Assembly: GCF_042477335.2 (NCBI RefSeq)
Contig: NC_091246.1
Coordinates: 22,813,001-22,877,000 of the forward strand
Length of the DNA stretch: 64,000 nucleotides
Direction: 5' to 3'
DNA from: Ovis canadensis
Taxonomy: Eukaryota > Chordata > Mammalia > Artiodactyla > Bovidae
Shown here in pieces: positions 11,750-23,230 of the stretch. A program made the translations under genes and the position numbers. Numbering within the stretch: position 1 is the stretch's first letter; each line of letters starts with the position of its first letter. The notes under the pieces are model-generated. The model saw nothing but the letters and a program-made list of their open reading frames with translations, did no database searches and was not told where the DNA came from.

Positions 11750-12425
11750 TTATTAGAGTGAAATACACATAAAAATAACTTTAAAGGCAACAATCTGGTG
11801 GCATTTATGACAGTGCAGTGTAAAGCAACCACACCATCTCTATCTAGTTCTGAAATAGATTCATCGCCCCAAAAGGGAACCCTGTCCCCACACATTAAGC
11901 AGTCACTCCCTATTCCTTGGTTTCCTCAACTCAGAGTAACCACTAATTTATTTTTTCTCTCTGAATTTGGCTATTCTGGACATTCCATATCAATGGAATC
12001 ATATAGCAGGTAGTCTTCTGTGCCTGGCTTCTTTCACTCTGCACGATGATTTCAAGGTTCACCCTCCTTGTAGCGTGTGTCCTACTTCATTTCTTTTTAT
12101 GGCTAAATAATATTCCATTGTATGTATACCACAATGTGTTCATACGTGTATCTGTTGAGGGATGTTTGTGTTATTTCCACCCTCTGTGAATACTGCTGCT
12201 CTGAATGTGCCTATATAAATGTATTTGTCTATGTTTTCAGTTCTTTGAAGTAGGATTGCTAGGTCATATGGTAATTCTGTTTAACTCTATGAGGAACTGC
12301 CAAAAAAATTTCCCATAGTGGCTAAATGAATGATTTTACCTTCCCACCAGCAATATATGCAATGTATGAGGGTTCCAAATTTGCCATTACCTCTCCAACA
12401 CTTGCTATTTTTTTTTAATTGCTTG
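11750..12425 (-). mobile_element. Old L1 LINE fragment
   Basis: The plus strand shows the reverse complement of the L1 3' region, including ttatggctaaataatattcc, attgtatgtataccacaatg and taggattgctaggtcatatg. It is heavily diverged. Confidence 0.8.
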
Positions 12426-12845
12426 GATATATGTGAGGCTATCCCCACCCCGCTAGCTCCCATGACCCACAGAGTCACCCTGCTCAGAAAGTGAGAGGCT
12501 GAGCCAGGTCTTTTGACTGCAAAGAAATACCCAAACACTTCTAGGGGTCAGAAGCACTAATAAAAATAAAGACCCTTTCTATACTGTAGAGGTATACTCC
12601 CTGTTCATTATTTTAATAATAATCTGTCAGGTGTCCAAGTAGATCTGAAATTGTCCAGAGAACTTAGAAACTAAGACCACCCCTAGGGAGATGCTATCTG
12701 GAAACAAACTGTGTGACATCTGCCTCACTGGAACTCAAGGCAGTAGAGTACAGTTCAGATACTGAAATCTCAGAACTTCTGAAGTATGTTGATAGCTAAT
12801 GACAATAATGTACCAAGATTTTTTAAATTGAGACTTCCCTGGAAA
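12426..12845. other. Spacer, nothing recognised
   Basis: AT-rich sequence without coding, repeat or RNA signature that I can name. Confidence 0.45.
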
Positions 12846-13715
12846 AGTTTGTCATTGTTGAGTCACTAAGTCATGTCCGATTCTTTCAGACCCCATGGGT
12901 TGCAGCACCCATGGATAGGCTTCCCTGTCCCTCACCATCTCCCACAGTTTGCTCAAACTCACGTCTATCAAATCAGTGATGCCATCCAACCATCTCATCC
13001 TCTGTTGCCTCTTCTCTACATACCCTCAATCTTTCCCAGCAACAGGGTCTTTTCCAATGAGTTGGCTCTTTGCATCAGGTGGCCAAAGTATGGGAGCTTC
13101 AGCTTCAGCATCAGTCCTTCCAATCGATATTCTGGGTTGATTTCCTTTAGGATTGACTGTTTCGATCTCCTTGTTGTCCAAGGGACTCTCAAGAGTCTTC
13201 TCCAGTACCACAATTTGAAAGCATTAATTCTTCAGTGCTCAGCCTTCTTTATGGTCCAATTCTCACATCTGTACATGACTCCAGGAAAAACCACAGCTTT
13301 GACTAAATGGACCTTTGTCGGTCAAGTGATGTCTCTGGTTTTCTAATACGTTGTCTAGGTTTGTCATAGCTTTTCTTCCAAGCAGCAAGCATCTGTTAAT
13401 TTCATGGCTGCAGTCATCATCTGCAGTGATTTTGGAGCCCAAGAAAATAAAGTCTGCCACTGTTTCCACTTTTTCCCCATCTATTGGCTATGAAGTGACG
13501 GGACTAGATGCCATGATCTTTGTTTTTTTGATGTTGAGTTTTAAGCCACTCTCCTCTTTCACCTTCATCAAGAGGCGCTTTAGTTCCTCTTTGCTTTCTG
13601 CCATTAAAGTGGTATCATCTGCGCATCTGAGACTGTTGATATTTCTCCCAGCAATCTGGATTTCAGCTTGTGATTCATCCAGCCAGGTATTTCACATGAG
13701 GTACTCTGCAGCAGA
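12846..13715 (-). mobile_element. Bov-B LINE 3' segment, inverted arm
   Basis: Reverse-oriented Bov-B from its 3' end (tcatgtccgattctttcaga at the left) back to the region after the catalytic YADD motif (ctctgcag near 13707). It abuts the plus-strand Bov-B that starts at 13716 with no DNA between. The two share many unusual substitutions (see findings), so this looks like one arm of an inverted duplication. Confidence 0.93.
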
Positions 13716-15226
13716 ATAAATTAAGAAGAGGTGGCAAGGATACACAGAACTAGACCAAAAAGGTCTTAATAACCTGGATTAACCACGATGGTGTGGTCAC
13801 TCAAGTAGAGCCAGCCACCCTGGAATGTGAAGTCAAGTGGGCCTTAAGAGGTATTACTACAAACAAAACTAGTGCAGGTGATGGAATTCCAGCTGAACTA
13901 TTTCAAATCCTAAAAGATGATGCTGTTAAAGTGCTCCACTCAATATGCCAACAAATTTGGAAAACTCAGCAGTGGCCACAGGACTGGAAAAGATCAGTTT
14001 TCATTCAAATCCCAAAGAAAGACAAGGCTAAAGAATGTTCAGACCAAGAACTTCCAGATGTACAAGCTGGATTTAGAAAAGGCAGAGGAACTAGAGATCC
14101 AACATTAGTTGGATCACAGAAAAAGGTAGAGAATTCCAGAAAAAAATCTATTTCTGCTTCACTGACTACAGGAAAGCTTTCGACTGTGTGGTTCACAACA
14201 AACTGTGGAAAATTCTTCAAGAGATGAGAACATCAGCTCACTTTACCTGTCTGCCTCCTGAGCAACGTGTATACAGGTCAAGAAGCATACAGTTAGAACC
14301 GGACATGGGACAACAGACTGGTTCAAAACTGGGCGAGGAGTATGTCAAGTCTGTATATTGTCATCCTGCTTATTTAACTTATATGCAGAGTACATCAGGT
14401 GACATGCCTGGTTGTATGAATCACAAGCTGAAATCCAGATTGCTGGGAGAAATATCAACAACCTCAGATATGCAGATGACACCACCCTAATGGCAGAAAG
14501 CGAAGAGGAACTAAAGAGCCTCTTAATGAAGGTGAAAGAAGAGAGTGGCTTAAAACTCAACATTAAAAAAACAAAGATCATGGCATCCAGTCCCGTCACT
14601 TCATAGCCAATAGATGGAGAAAAACTGCTAACAGTGGCAGACTTTATTTTCTTGGGCTCCAAAATCACTGCAGATGATGACTGCAGCCATGAAATTAACA
14701 GATGCTTGCTGCTTGGAAGAAAAGCTATAACAAACCTAGACATCGTATTAGAAACCAGAGACATCACTTGACCGACAAAGGTCCATTTAGTCAAAGCTAT
14801 GGTTTTTCCTGGAGTCATGTACAGAGGTAAGAATTGGACCATAAAGAAGGCTGAGCACTGAAGAATTAATGCTTTCAAATTGTGGTACTGGAGAAGACTC
14901 TTGAGAGTCCCTTGGACAACAAGGAGATCGAAACAGTCAATCCTAAAGGAAATCAACCCAGAATATCGATTGGAAGGACTGATGCTGAAGCTGAAGCTCC
15001 CATACTTTGGCCACCTGATGCAAAGAGCCAATTCACTGGAAGAGACCCTGATGCTGGGAAAGATTGAGGGTATGAAGAGAAGGGGGCAACAGAGGATGGA
15101 TGGCATTGCTGACTCAATGGACATGAGTTTGAGCAAACTGTGGGAGATAGTGAAGGACAGGAAAGCCTGGTGTGCTGCCGTCTATGGGGTCATGAATAGT
15201 TGGACATGACTGAGCACCTGAACAAC
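13716..15226 (+). mobile_element. Bov-B LINE, 5'-truncated, second arm
   Basis: It starts in the linker before the reverse transcriptase (gcagaataaattaagaagag) and runs to the 3' end (ggacatgactgagcacctga). Frames remain at 13793-14227 and 14412-14606. The catalytic motif is still legible as [10 protein letters not shown] near 14466, but the reading frame is broken and a segment after KDKAKECS is deleted. Its last 840 bp pair with the minus arm at 12846-13715. Confidence 0.95.
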
Positions 15227-16095
15227 AGTAGATTGGAGGGGCCAGCAGCTTTAGAATGTTTAAAAATGTGGTTCTAGGAATCAAGAGAAATACTATTTGC
15301 ACATATGGAAAAGGAGGAATGAAAAAGTTTACTGAAGCACTACTGTAAAAAAAGTGAAAACTTAACATCTATTGATACAAAAATGATTAAACTATGGAAT
15401 AGCCACAGTGTAGAAAATCATATTTCACTGACTTCAGGACATCATGAATGATAAACACTATTATTTTATATATCACTAAAAAAGAAAAAAGTGCTCCTAA
15501 TTAAACCATGACAAAAAAGTTTTCTTAACACTCATAATTTTTATATTTATTCAAAAAGCCACATGAAACTTAAGACATGAGGTTTTAATTCCATGTCATC
15601 CTCATGCATACATTAAAAGTATTCATCAAATAAATTGATTAAAACATATATAAATCTTCTTCTTGGAGTTGGAACCTTCTGAGTCATATGCAGACTCAGA
15701 ATCATTAATATTCCAGGCTGCTAACATCCATTCTGCAAGTTTTGAAGCATATCCAGCAGGCAATGACAATTACATCACTACTACTGCCTAGATGATGGCA
15801 AGCGTAAGATGCATACCAATTTTAGAGATAACATATGAATGAAAGAGTATGCCTTAGAATAATGAAAAAAGGGTATTATGCAGCAGCTAAAGGAGCCAAG
15901 GAAATTTCATACAGGCCACCTCGGAAAGTAGTAATTCATTCATACTGCCAAGGAAAATTAGCAAGTTACCAAAAATATATAGTGTGAGTTTATTTTCGGA
16001 AAAGCAAAACCAACCTCTATATTTCTGCAGCAGGCAATGAAAACTTGTTTAGCCCAAAGATATTCACCCCTCACTTTTACTATGTCGTTCTATAC
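15227..16095. other. AT-rich spacer, nothing recognised
   Basis: No named repeat, RNA gene or coding exon seen over about 870 bp. Confidence 0.45.
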
Positions 16096-16432
16096 TTTGT
16101 TGTTGTTCAATCACTAAGTCGTGTCCGACTCTTTGCACCCCTTGGACTGTAGCACATCAGGCTTCCCTGTCCTTCACTATCTCCCAGAGTTTGCTCAAAC
16201 TCAAATCTATTGAGTCGGTGATGCTGTCCAAGCATCTCATCCTCTGTTGTCCCCTTCTTCTCCTGCCCTCAATCTTTCCCAGCATCAGGGTCTTTTCCAG
16301 TGAGCTGGCTCTTTGCATCAGGAGGCCAAAGTGTTGGAGCTTCAGCATCAGTCCTTCCAATGAATATTCAGGGTTGATTTCCTTTAGGATTGACTGGTTT
16401 GATCTCCTTGCTGTCCAAACGACTCTCAGAAG
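16096..16432 (-). mobile_element. Bov-B LINE 3' fragment
   Basis: Reverse-oriented 3' terminal 340 bp of Bov-B: caatcactaagtcgtgtccg at the left, then catcctctgttgtccccttc and ggattgactggtttgatctc. It belongs to the subfamily that ends in ACAACAA rather than the ACTGA repeat. Confidence 0.93.
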
Positions 16433-16492
16433 TCTATATTTTACATGCTTAAAAAGTAAATTATTAATATTTCCCGAGACTCCCTTGTCTTA

Positions 16493-16615
16493 CTTTTTTT
16501 TCTTTTTTGGACACTCAGCATTCAGGGCTCTTAGTTTCCCCATGAGGGATGGAACTCCATGCTCCCTACAGTGGAAGCATGGAGTCTTAACCACATGACC
16601 ACCAAAGGAAGTACC
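16493..16615 (-). mobile_element. CHR-type SINE
   Basis: Reverse-oriented tRNA-Glu SINE: T-run, then ctcttagtttccccatgagg, cagtggaagcatggagtctt and ccaccaaaggaagtacc. Imperfect flanking repeats (gagactcccttgt and agagtcccttgt) may be its target-site duplication. Confidence 0.85.
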
Positions 16616-17160
16616 TCCAGAGTCCCTTGTTGATAGAGGGGTCATGTGGTACAGTCTGGCCAATGAGTTGTAGGCAGATGTTCCAGTCAGCTTCCTTTCC
16701 TGAATTAAAATATAAAACTTCACAAGATAGCTTTTGTCCTTTCTTGTCCAATATATGGACTCAGTTTTAGAGAAGCAGCGATCACCTTGTGACCATGAGG
16801 ACAAAAGTGTGGATGGTGAAACCAAGACAGAAAGAGCCTGCTGGCTCTACACTACCTGCCCTTGGGTTTCCTTTTAAATGAGACTAAAACACTGCTTTCT
16901 TTTGCTGGTTATTCAGTTGGCAGAATAAAGTTCTAACTGCTACAAATGAGTGTAGAGATAGATTTTTAAGTATCAGAGCAAAAATGCACACTAAATTGAT
17001 GAGTGGAGGTGGAAACAGAATTGGGAAGGGGACTTTCCCTTCATTTTCAGTTTTTGAATTTTTTACACCATAAAGGTATTCACATATTACCCATTGAGCT
17101 AAAAAAATTATTTCTGTTCCTTTATGTCAGAAATGAAAGAGACTCTGACAAAAGACTGTT
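16616..17160. other. Spacer, nothing recognised
   Basis: A frame at 17003-17185 (+) is short and without motifs. No repeat family named. Confidence 0.4.
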
Positions 17161-17243
17161 AAAATGGGGCAGCATCTCAGGCTGAGGTAAATGACAAGAA
17201 AGGGTCTTAAAATGGGGCAGCATCTCAGGCTGAGGTAAATGAC
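17161..17243. repeat. 48-bp-period local tandem duplication
   Basis: The 35-bp stretch at 17161-17195 (aaaatggggcagcatctcag, then gctgaggtaaatgac) recurs without a mismatch at 17209-17243, giving a period of 48 bp and about 1.7 copies. Confidence 0.95.
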
Positions 17244-17377
17244 TAAACCAAAGAAGGTTTTTCCACTGAGCTATCAGTTTACTCTTCGTTCAAAAAAGTT
17301 AATCTGGCTTGATTTATTTGTTCTTAAAGAATGCAGACTGCTTCATAGTGAGTTCCTTTTCTAAAGGCTCACAAACT

Positions 17378-17495
17378 TCTTTTTTAGGCAGTACTGCTTG
17401 GCTTGTGGGATCTTAGTTCCCTCGTAAGGAATCAAACCTACAGCCTCAGCAGCGAAAGCGTGGCGTCCTAACCACTGCATAGCCAGGAAATTCTC
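17378..17495 (-). mobile_element. CHR-type SINE with target-site duplication
   Basis: Reverse-oriented CHR SINE (gtgggatcttagttccctcg, gaaagcgtggcgtcctaacc, ccaggaaattct). The direct repeat ctcacaaact flanks it at 17368-17377 and 17496-17505. Confidence 0.9.
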
Positions 17496-17739
17496 CTCAC
17501 AAACTACCTTTGATATGATCCATCCTGAGTTTGTATTGGTATACAGTAAAATTCAAGATTATTAGAGTCCATTTTTCACGATCTACTTTTTTCTCCCTTC
17601 TAAAATCAGAATATTTTCCAATCTCTAATTTCCTGTTACTTCTCAGGTTCTCTGATATTTTCCAAAGATTACCAGCATAACAACTGCATACAAAAGATTC
17701 TGGCACACACAAAAAAACACATGATGATGATACTTAATG

Positions 17740-17990
17740 ATTCTAACATTGATGATAGTAATAGCACTTACCACTTACTGGCCGTTTCTGACAAACACTG
17801 TGCCAAGTATTTTACACGCACTGTCTGATGTCGTCTTCACAAAAGTCTTGTGAAGCCCACTACTACCAGGTCCACTTTACAGACAGAGGCAGACACTGAA
17901 GCTCGGGCAGGTAACTTACCCAAAGCCACATAGGCACGCGGTGTCAGAACACTGGGACCTTCAAAGCATCAGCTCTTGAACACCGAGCTT
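17740..17990 (+). repeat. MIR SINE
   Basis: A long MIR copy in consensus order: aatagcacttaccacttact, cactgtgccaagtattttac, gacagaggcagacactgaag, then taacttacccaaagccacat. Confidence 0.8.
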
Positions 17991-18031
17991 AGTTGGGAAA
18001 AAAGGCAAAATCAGTAAAAATGTAAACTCAC

Positions 18032-18116
18032 CAACAGATTGTCTTTGTGTACCCTGCAAATACCCACTAATCTGGCCCATCTCCTCTCTCCCGGCGGAGT
18101 CAGAGCGGACCGCCAT
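18032..18116 (-). CDS. Candidate first coding exon at a CpG island
   Basis: The minus strand reads CCGG ATG GCG GTC CGC and stays open for 28 codons, MAVRSDSAGREEMGQISG onward to a terminal QRQSV plus one base. It is followed directly by GTGAGT, a consensus donor (18031 downward). The start has a G at +4 and lies about 80 nt downstream of an NRF-1-like site within a CpG island, as expected for a TATA-less housekeeping-type promoter. I do not recognise the peptide and could not find its next exon. It may equally be a 5' untranslated exon in which the open frame is fortuitous. Confidence 0.45.
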
Positions 18117-18370
18117 CCGGATCCTTTCCGTGTTTTCCTTATCACTTCAGTCTAAGCTCCTCAGGCTCCGCCCCTACCCGGACCTTTGCACCTTCTGCGC
18201 AAGCGCACTGTAGCCCGGAACGTGCCCACTGCTCCGCGCGTCCCCGAGAGATACGGACCCGAGCCGAAGGAGCGCGCCGAGCGGGGCCGCGCCCAGAGGT
18301 GGGCGGGGCCTCCATGTAACTGGCGGAGACACGCGAGCCCAGGACTTGCGGAACGAATGGCGGGGATTAT
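18060..18370 (-). promoter_or_regulatory. CpG island promoter with NRF-1-like site
   Basis: This is a GC- and CpG-rich block. TGCGCAAGCGCA at 18196-18207 closely matches the NRF-1 palindrome, and GC boxes lie at 18168-18178 (ccgcccc) and 18301-18310 (gggcggggcc). The minus-strand start codon and donor just downstream suggest transcription leftward. Rightward transcription from the same island is possible (an ATGGCGG also lies at 18357 on the plus strand) but no donor of similar quality was seen there. Confidence 0.65.
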
Positions 18371-19689
18371 AAGGATTGTACTCTCTCGGGAGTTGCCACA
18401 AGAAGTTTCTATTGCACAAGAATTTCATCCACCCATCTATTTATTCCAGAAATATGTGTTAGTGGCTACTGAGTGCGGCTATCTACTTAGCATGAAGAAT
18501 GTGCCCACAGGGCTCCCCAGCTTGAACAGATACTTGAGAACTGCAGGAGCGGGGTTCCTTGAGCCTCACCCCCCAACCCCCAACACAGGAGAATTCCTGT
18601 ACTGCAGGAGGAAAAGCAGGCCCAGGTCAAGGGTTCAGATCTGCATCTACCTGGGAAATAGATCCCGCTTGTCTCTAGGCTTGCCATTCCGTGCTCTTCT
18701 CTTCTCCCAGTCACTTGTACTTACCCCATCCGCCCATATGTTAGGGTCCTGTTAATTCTGCTTTCTAGAAGCTTACACTGTTGCCGGGTTAGAACACTGC
18801 AGCATGATACAGAGGAGGAAAGGGGGCATTCAAAAGAGGAGTAAATAGCTAAAGATGGGTCTGTAGAAGGCAGACGATTAATCCTCATGCTGGTTAATCC
18901 TCACTGTGGTCCAAAGGAGCTAGATAATGATAGAACTAGTGTTCAAAATACTTGAGAAGTGTGGGCCCTTCCTCAGGGAGCTCACGATGTTTCAAGAAAG
19001 AAACAGAGGGGCAGAGAGTGGAATAAAAGAAATAAAGAGGTGGAAACAGAAGGCTGTGCTATTTACTAGGAGGAAACGAAATAAATAATGAATATAATTT
19101 TGTTCGCTTGCTTATTTGTATTTTTGTGATAACTATTTTATTGCATTCCTATTTTCTCCAAAGTTGAGTCGTTTTTGAATCTGGAACAAACTGTGTTATT
19201 TTTGCATAAGCTCTTCTTTCCTCAAGGTTTGTCTCATGTCATTCCTCTGCCCTCCCTCTCAGGTTTTCCTTTCCCTGCCTTCCACCTTCCTCTAATAATT
19301 GTTTAACAAATGCTAAATTTTAGAAATGGTTTCTGCTTTAAAGCGTCTTCTTTTATTTCTGGAGTCTACAGTCTTTAATTCACTAAAGAACAGTCAGCCC
19401 TTCTCTTTTTTCACTATTTGGTTAATTACTATTAATTATTTCGTAAGGTCCCAGTTCCAAAAAGCTTTTCTCCTAATTCCATTTTACAAGCAAGTGATCT
19501 AATACACTCCTTGACACTGCCATCACCTCCAAACTGCTATATCCCATATATATATCTCAATAAGTACTGTCAGTTTCACGTCCCTAAAATTTATCAAACT
19601 TTTCTTTGTCTCACTATGTCTGTCCACTACCTTAGTTTAAGCATTCATCTGAATTTCTGGTATAACCACATCCATTTCATTCTTCCCTT
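18371..19689. other. Spacer, mostly unrecognised
   Basis: A MIR-like block (ccatctatttattccagaaa, then agtggctactgag) lies at about 18430-18500. The plus frame at 18186-18755 crosses the CpG island and this repeat and is not treated as a gene. The rest is T-rich sequence without a named family. Confidence 0.4.
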
Positions 19690-19965
19690 CCTGTTAATTC
19701 ATTCTCCCCAGAGTAATTTTCTTGAGAAACAAAATCTGATCTGTCATTGGATGCCTAATACCTATCAATGGCTTACCTTTGCTTTAAGGATAAAAACCAA
19801 AATCCTTAGCAGGACTTACAATATCCTGCCAAAATCTGTACTCCCTTTGATTCTATTCTCTCCTTTGTCTATTTCACCCACTGCCTTCTTTCAGTTCTTT
19901 GAATGTGCTCTCACCTCAGGGGACTTTGCAAATGCTATTCTCTCTGCTTAGATTGTTCTTTTCCT
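19690..19965. repeat. L2-derived sequence
   Basis: Phrases typical of degraded L2 occur in order: agtaattttcttgagaaaca, gatctgtcattgg, aatggcttacctttgcttta, cctcaggggactttgcaaat. Confidence 0.6.
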
Positions 19966-20004
19966 TACTTGCAACATTAATTATTAGTCACATTTTTTCC
20001 AATA

Positions 20005-20265
20005 TTACTGAGGAAAAAATGACAATATAGTTGTATATACTTAAAGGGTAAAATGAGATTTGATCTATTTATCAAATGATTAGAGCAATTACCAACGTGA
20101 AGATAATTAACTCATTCATCACCTCACACAACTCTTTTTTTCAGGTAAGAATGCTTGTGATGTACAGTCTCAGTAATTTTCAAGTATATAATACCAAATT
20201 ATTAACTATAGTCAACATGCTTCCACATTCACACCAACAGTTGTTATCTCGTCTTTTTTAATAGC
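20005..20265 (-). mobile_element. Old L1 LINE fragment
   Basis: Contains the reverse-oriented L1 string ttcatcacctcacacaactc and then ttattaactatagtcaacat, both typical of an L1 3' end. Confidence 0.7.
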
Positions 20266-20269
20266 CATT

Positions 20270-22111
20270 TAAGGAAAGATATAAGCATCTGAATGCAGAG
20301 TTCCAAAGAATAGCAAGGAGAGATAAGAAAGCCTTCCTCAGCAATCAATGCAAAGAAATAGAGGAAAACACAGAATGGGGAAGACAAGAGATCTCGTCAA
20401 GAAAATTAGATACCAAGGGAACATTTCATGCAAAAATGGGCTCAATAAAGGTCAGAAATGGTATGACCTCACAGAAGCAGAAGATATTAAGAAGAGGTGG
20501 CAAGAATACACGGAAGAACTGTACAAAAAAGATCTTCATGACCAAGATAATCACGATGGTGTGATCACTCACCTAGAGCCAGACATCCTGGAATGTGAAG
20601 TCAAGTGGGCCTTAGAAAGCATCACTATGAAAAAAGCTAGTGGAGGTGATGGAATTCCAGTGGAGCTATTTCAAATCCTGAAAGATGATGCTGTGAAAGT
20701 GCTGCACTCAATATGCCAGCAAATTTGGAAAACTCAGCAGTGGCAACAGGACTGGAAAAGGTCAGTTTTCATTCCAATCCCAAAGAAAGGCAATGCCAAA
20801 TAATGCTCAAACTACCGCACAATTGCACTCATCTCACATGCTAGTAAAGTAATGCTCAAAATTCTCCAAGCCAGGCTTCAGCAATACATGAACCGTGAAC
20901 TTCCAGATGTTCAAGCTGGTTTTAGAAAAGGCAGAGGAACCAGAGATCAAATTGCTAACATCTGCTGGATCCTCGAAAAAGTAAGAGAGTTCCAGAAAAA
21001 CATCTATTTCTGCTTTACTGACTATGCCAAAGCCTTTGACTGTGTGGATCACAATAAACTGTGGAAAATTCCTCAAGAGATGGGAATACCAGACCACCTG
21101 ACCTGCCTCTTGAGAAACCTATATGCAGGTCAGGAAGCAACAGTTAGAACTAAACATGGAACAACAGACTGGTACCAAATAGGAAAAGGAGTATGTCAAG
21201 GCTGTATACTGTCACCCTGCTTATTTAACTTCTATGCAGAGTACATCATGAGAAACGCTGGGCTGGATGAAGCACAAGCTGGAATCAAGATTGCCGGGAG
21301 AAATATCACCTCAGATATGCAGATGACACCACCCTTACGGCAGAAAGTGAAGAGGAGCTAAAAAGCCTCTTGATGAAAGTGAAAGAGGAGAGTGAAAAAG
21401 TTGGCTTAAAGCTCAACATTCAGAAAACGAAGATCATGGCATCTGGTCCCATCACTTCATGGGAAATAGATGGGGAAACAGTGGAAACAGTATCAGACTT
21501 TATTTTTGGGTGCTCCAAAATCACTGCAGATGTTGACTGCAGCCATGAAATTAAAAGACGCTTACTCCTTGGAAGGAAAGTTATGACCAACTAGATAGCA
21601 TATTCAAAAGCAGAGACATTACTTTTCCAGCAAAGGTCCGTCTAGTCAAGGCTATGGTTTTTCCAGTGGTCATGTATGGATGTCAGAGTTGGACTGTGAA
21701 GAAAGCTGAGCACCGAAGAATTGATGCTTTTGAACTGTGGTGTTGGAGAAGACTCTTGAGAATCCCTTGGACTGTAAGGAGATCCAACCAGTCCATTCTG
21801 AAGGAGATCAACCCTGGTATTTCTTTGGAAGGAATGATGCTAAAGCTGAAACTCCAGTACTTTGGCCACCTCATGAGAAGAGTTGACTCATTGGAAAAGA
21901 CTGTGATGCTGGGAGGGATTGGGGGCAGGAGGAGAAAGGACGACAGAGGATGAGATGGCTGGATGGCATCACCGACTCGATGGATGTGAGTCTGAGTGAA
22001 CTCCGGGAATTGGTGATGGACAGGGAGTGCTGGCGTGCTGCGATTCATGGGGTCGCAAAGAGTCGGACATGACTGAGCGACTGAACTGAACTGAACTGAA
22101 CTGAACTGAAC
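20270..22111 (+). mobile_element. Bov-B LINE, 5'-truncated, young-looking
   Basis: It starts in the linker domain (agatataagcatctgaatgc) and ends in tandem ACTGA units (22073-22110). Open pieces at 20348-20803, 20852-21361, 21370-21594 and 21654-21953 together cover most of the reverse transcriptase. The YADD region is frameshifted by a small deletion near 21305 (aatatcacctcagatatg). Start and end agree with the subfamily that has ACTGA tails. Confidence 0.95.
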
Positions 22112-22231
22112 CTGTGTGAGGTGATATCTCACTGTGATTTTGATTTTCATTTCCCTGATGCTTGGTGGTGTTGAGCCTCTTTTCACTTTTACCATTAGAA
22201 TGTCTTCTTTGAACTGATCACATTCTAAACA
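22112..22231 (-). mobile_element. L1 LINE fragment
   Basis: The string gtgaggtgatatctcactgt followed by catttccctgatgcttggtg is the reverse complement of a common L1 3' segment. Confidence 0.75.
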
Positions 22232-22562
22232 ACCGCACATCCTTTAGATTTCAGATTCAACATCACTTCTCAAGAGAAACTTTCTCAGATTCCCAGCACA
22301 GGTCATCACAGAGATAAATTCTGGCAAGCAAGCAAGAAAGTGTATGTGCTTCGAATTCCATGTGCTCTTCTGGATGTACTCTTCGCTTTTCTTTGCTATG
22401 CATTATACCCAAGGGAGCCAACATGTGCAGAACACACCAAGTCTCCTTGGCCCCGTGGCTTCTGACTGGGGAGAATAGTCTGAGTGCGGTGCATAGGCAG
22501 GAGCTCAGAATCAGGTGGGGTATCCCACCTGCTTTTATCCCCCTGCTTCCTCCTTTCGGGTC
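22232..22562. other. Unassigned, L2-like spacer
   Basis: A faint L2-like phrase (aactttctcagattcccagc) starts it; nothing else is recognised. Confidence 0.35.
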
Positions 22563-22564
22563 CC

Positions 22565-22914
22565 TGAAGACTCTTGAGAGTCCCTTGGACTGCAAGGAGA
22601 TCCAACCAATCCATTCTGAAGGAGATCAGCCCTGGGATTTCTTTGGAAGGAATGATGCTAAAGCTGAAACTCCAGTACTTTGGCCACCTCATGCGAAGAG
22701 TTGACTCATTGGAAAAGACTCTGATGCTGATAGGGACTGGGGCAGGAGGAGAAGGGGACAACAGAGGATGAGATGGCTGGATGGCATCACGGACTCGACG
22801 GACATGAGTCTGAGTGAACTCCGGGAGTTGGTGATGGACAGGGAGGCCTGGCATGCTGCAATTCATCGGGTTGCAAAGAGTCGGACACGACTGAGTGACT
22901 GAACTGAACTGAAG
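22565..22914 (+). mobile_element. Bov-B LINE 3' fragment
   Basis: The last 350 bp of Bov-B, from gaagactcttgagagtccct to the ACTGA tail. The nonamer ctgaagact at 22564-22572 and again at 22909-22917 may be the target-site duplication. Confidence 0.93.
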
Positions 22915-23229
22915 ACTAGCTGTTCCCTCAACAAAGTACTTTCTAAGCTTCTGTCAAGCAGGAGTTTCTGCCAGCTTTCTTGATTTCCAGGTTCCCAAAA
23001 TTGCCTCTCCTTCCTCCTGTCACCACTTCAGGCCCATAGGTACCATCAGCAATGTGGTCACATATTCCGTTATTACTTTTGGCTTCTTTAATCTCTGTCC
23101 ACTCTTTTGTAAACAGATCTTATGTTAAACACTCCTCAAATTACTGTCTCTAAGTGTGTCATCTGTTTCCCCTGGGGACCCTGATAGAGACATTGCCCCT
23201 GGGATTTTTCGGATAACTAAATTTTACAT
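22915..23229. other. Spacer, possible old repeat end
   Basis: The words gtgtgtcatctgtttcccct and ggggaccctgatagagac resemble the end of an old mammalian interspersed repeat that I cannot name with confidence. Confidence 0.35.
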
Positions 23230-23230
23230 T

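Noticed and set aside
14345..15136. 263-codon minus frame
   Set aside because: Antisense shadow of the plus-strand Bov-B; the same antisense pattern appears over other Bov-B copies (for example 49124-49651).
18186..18755. 189-codon plus frame starting in the 18-kb CpG island
   Set aside because: It runs from the island through MIR-like sequence and shows no conserved domain; the minus-strand exon with a donor is a better explanation of the island.
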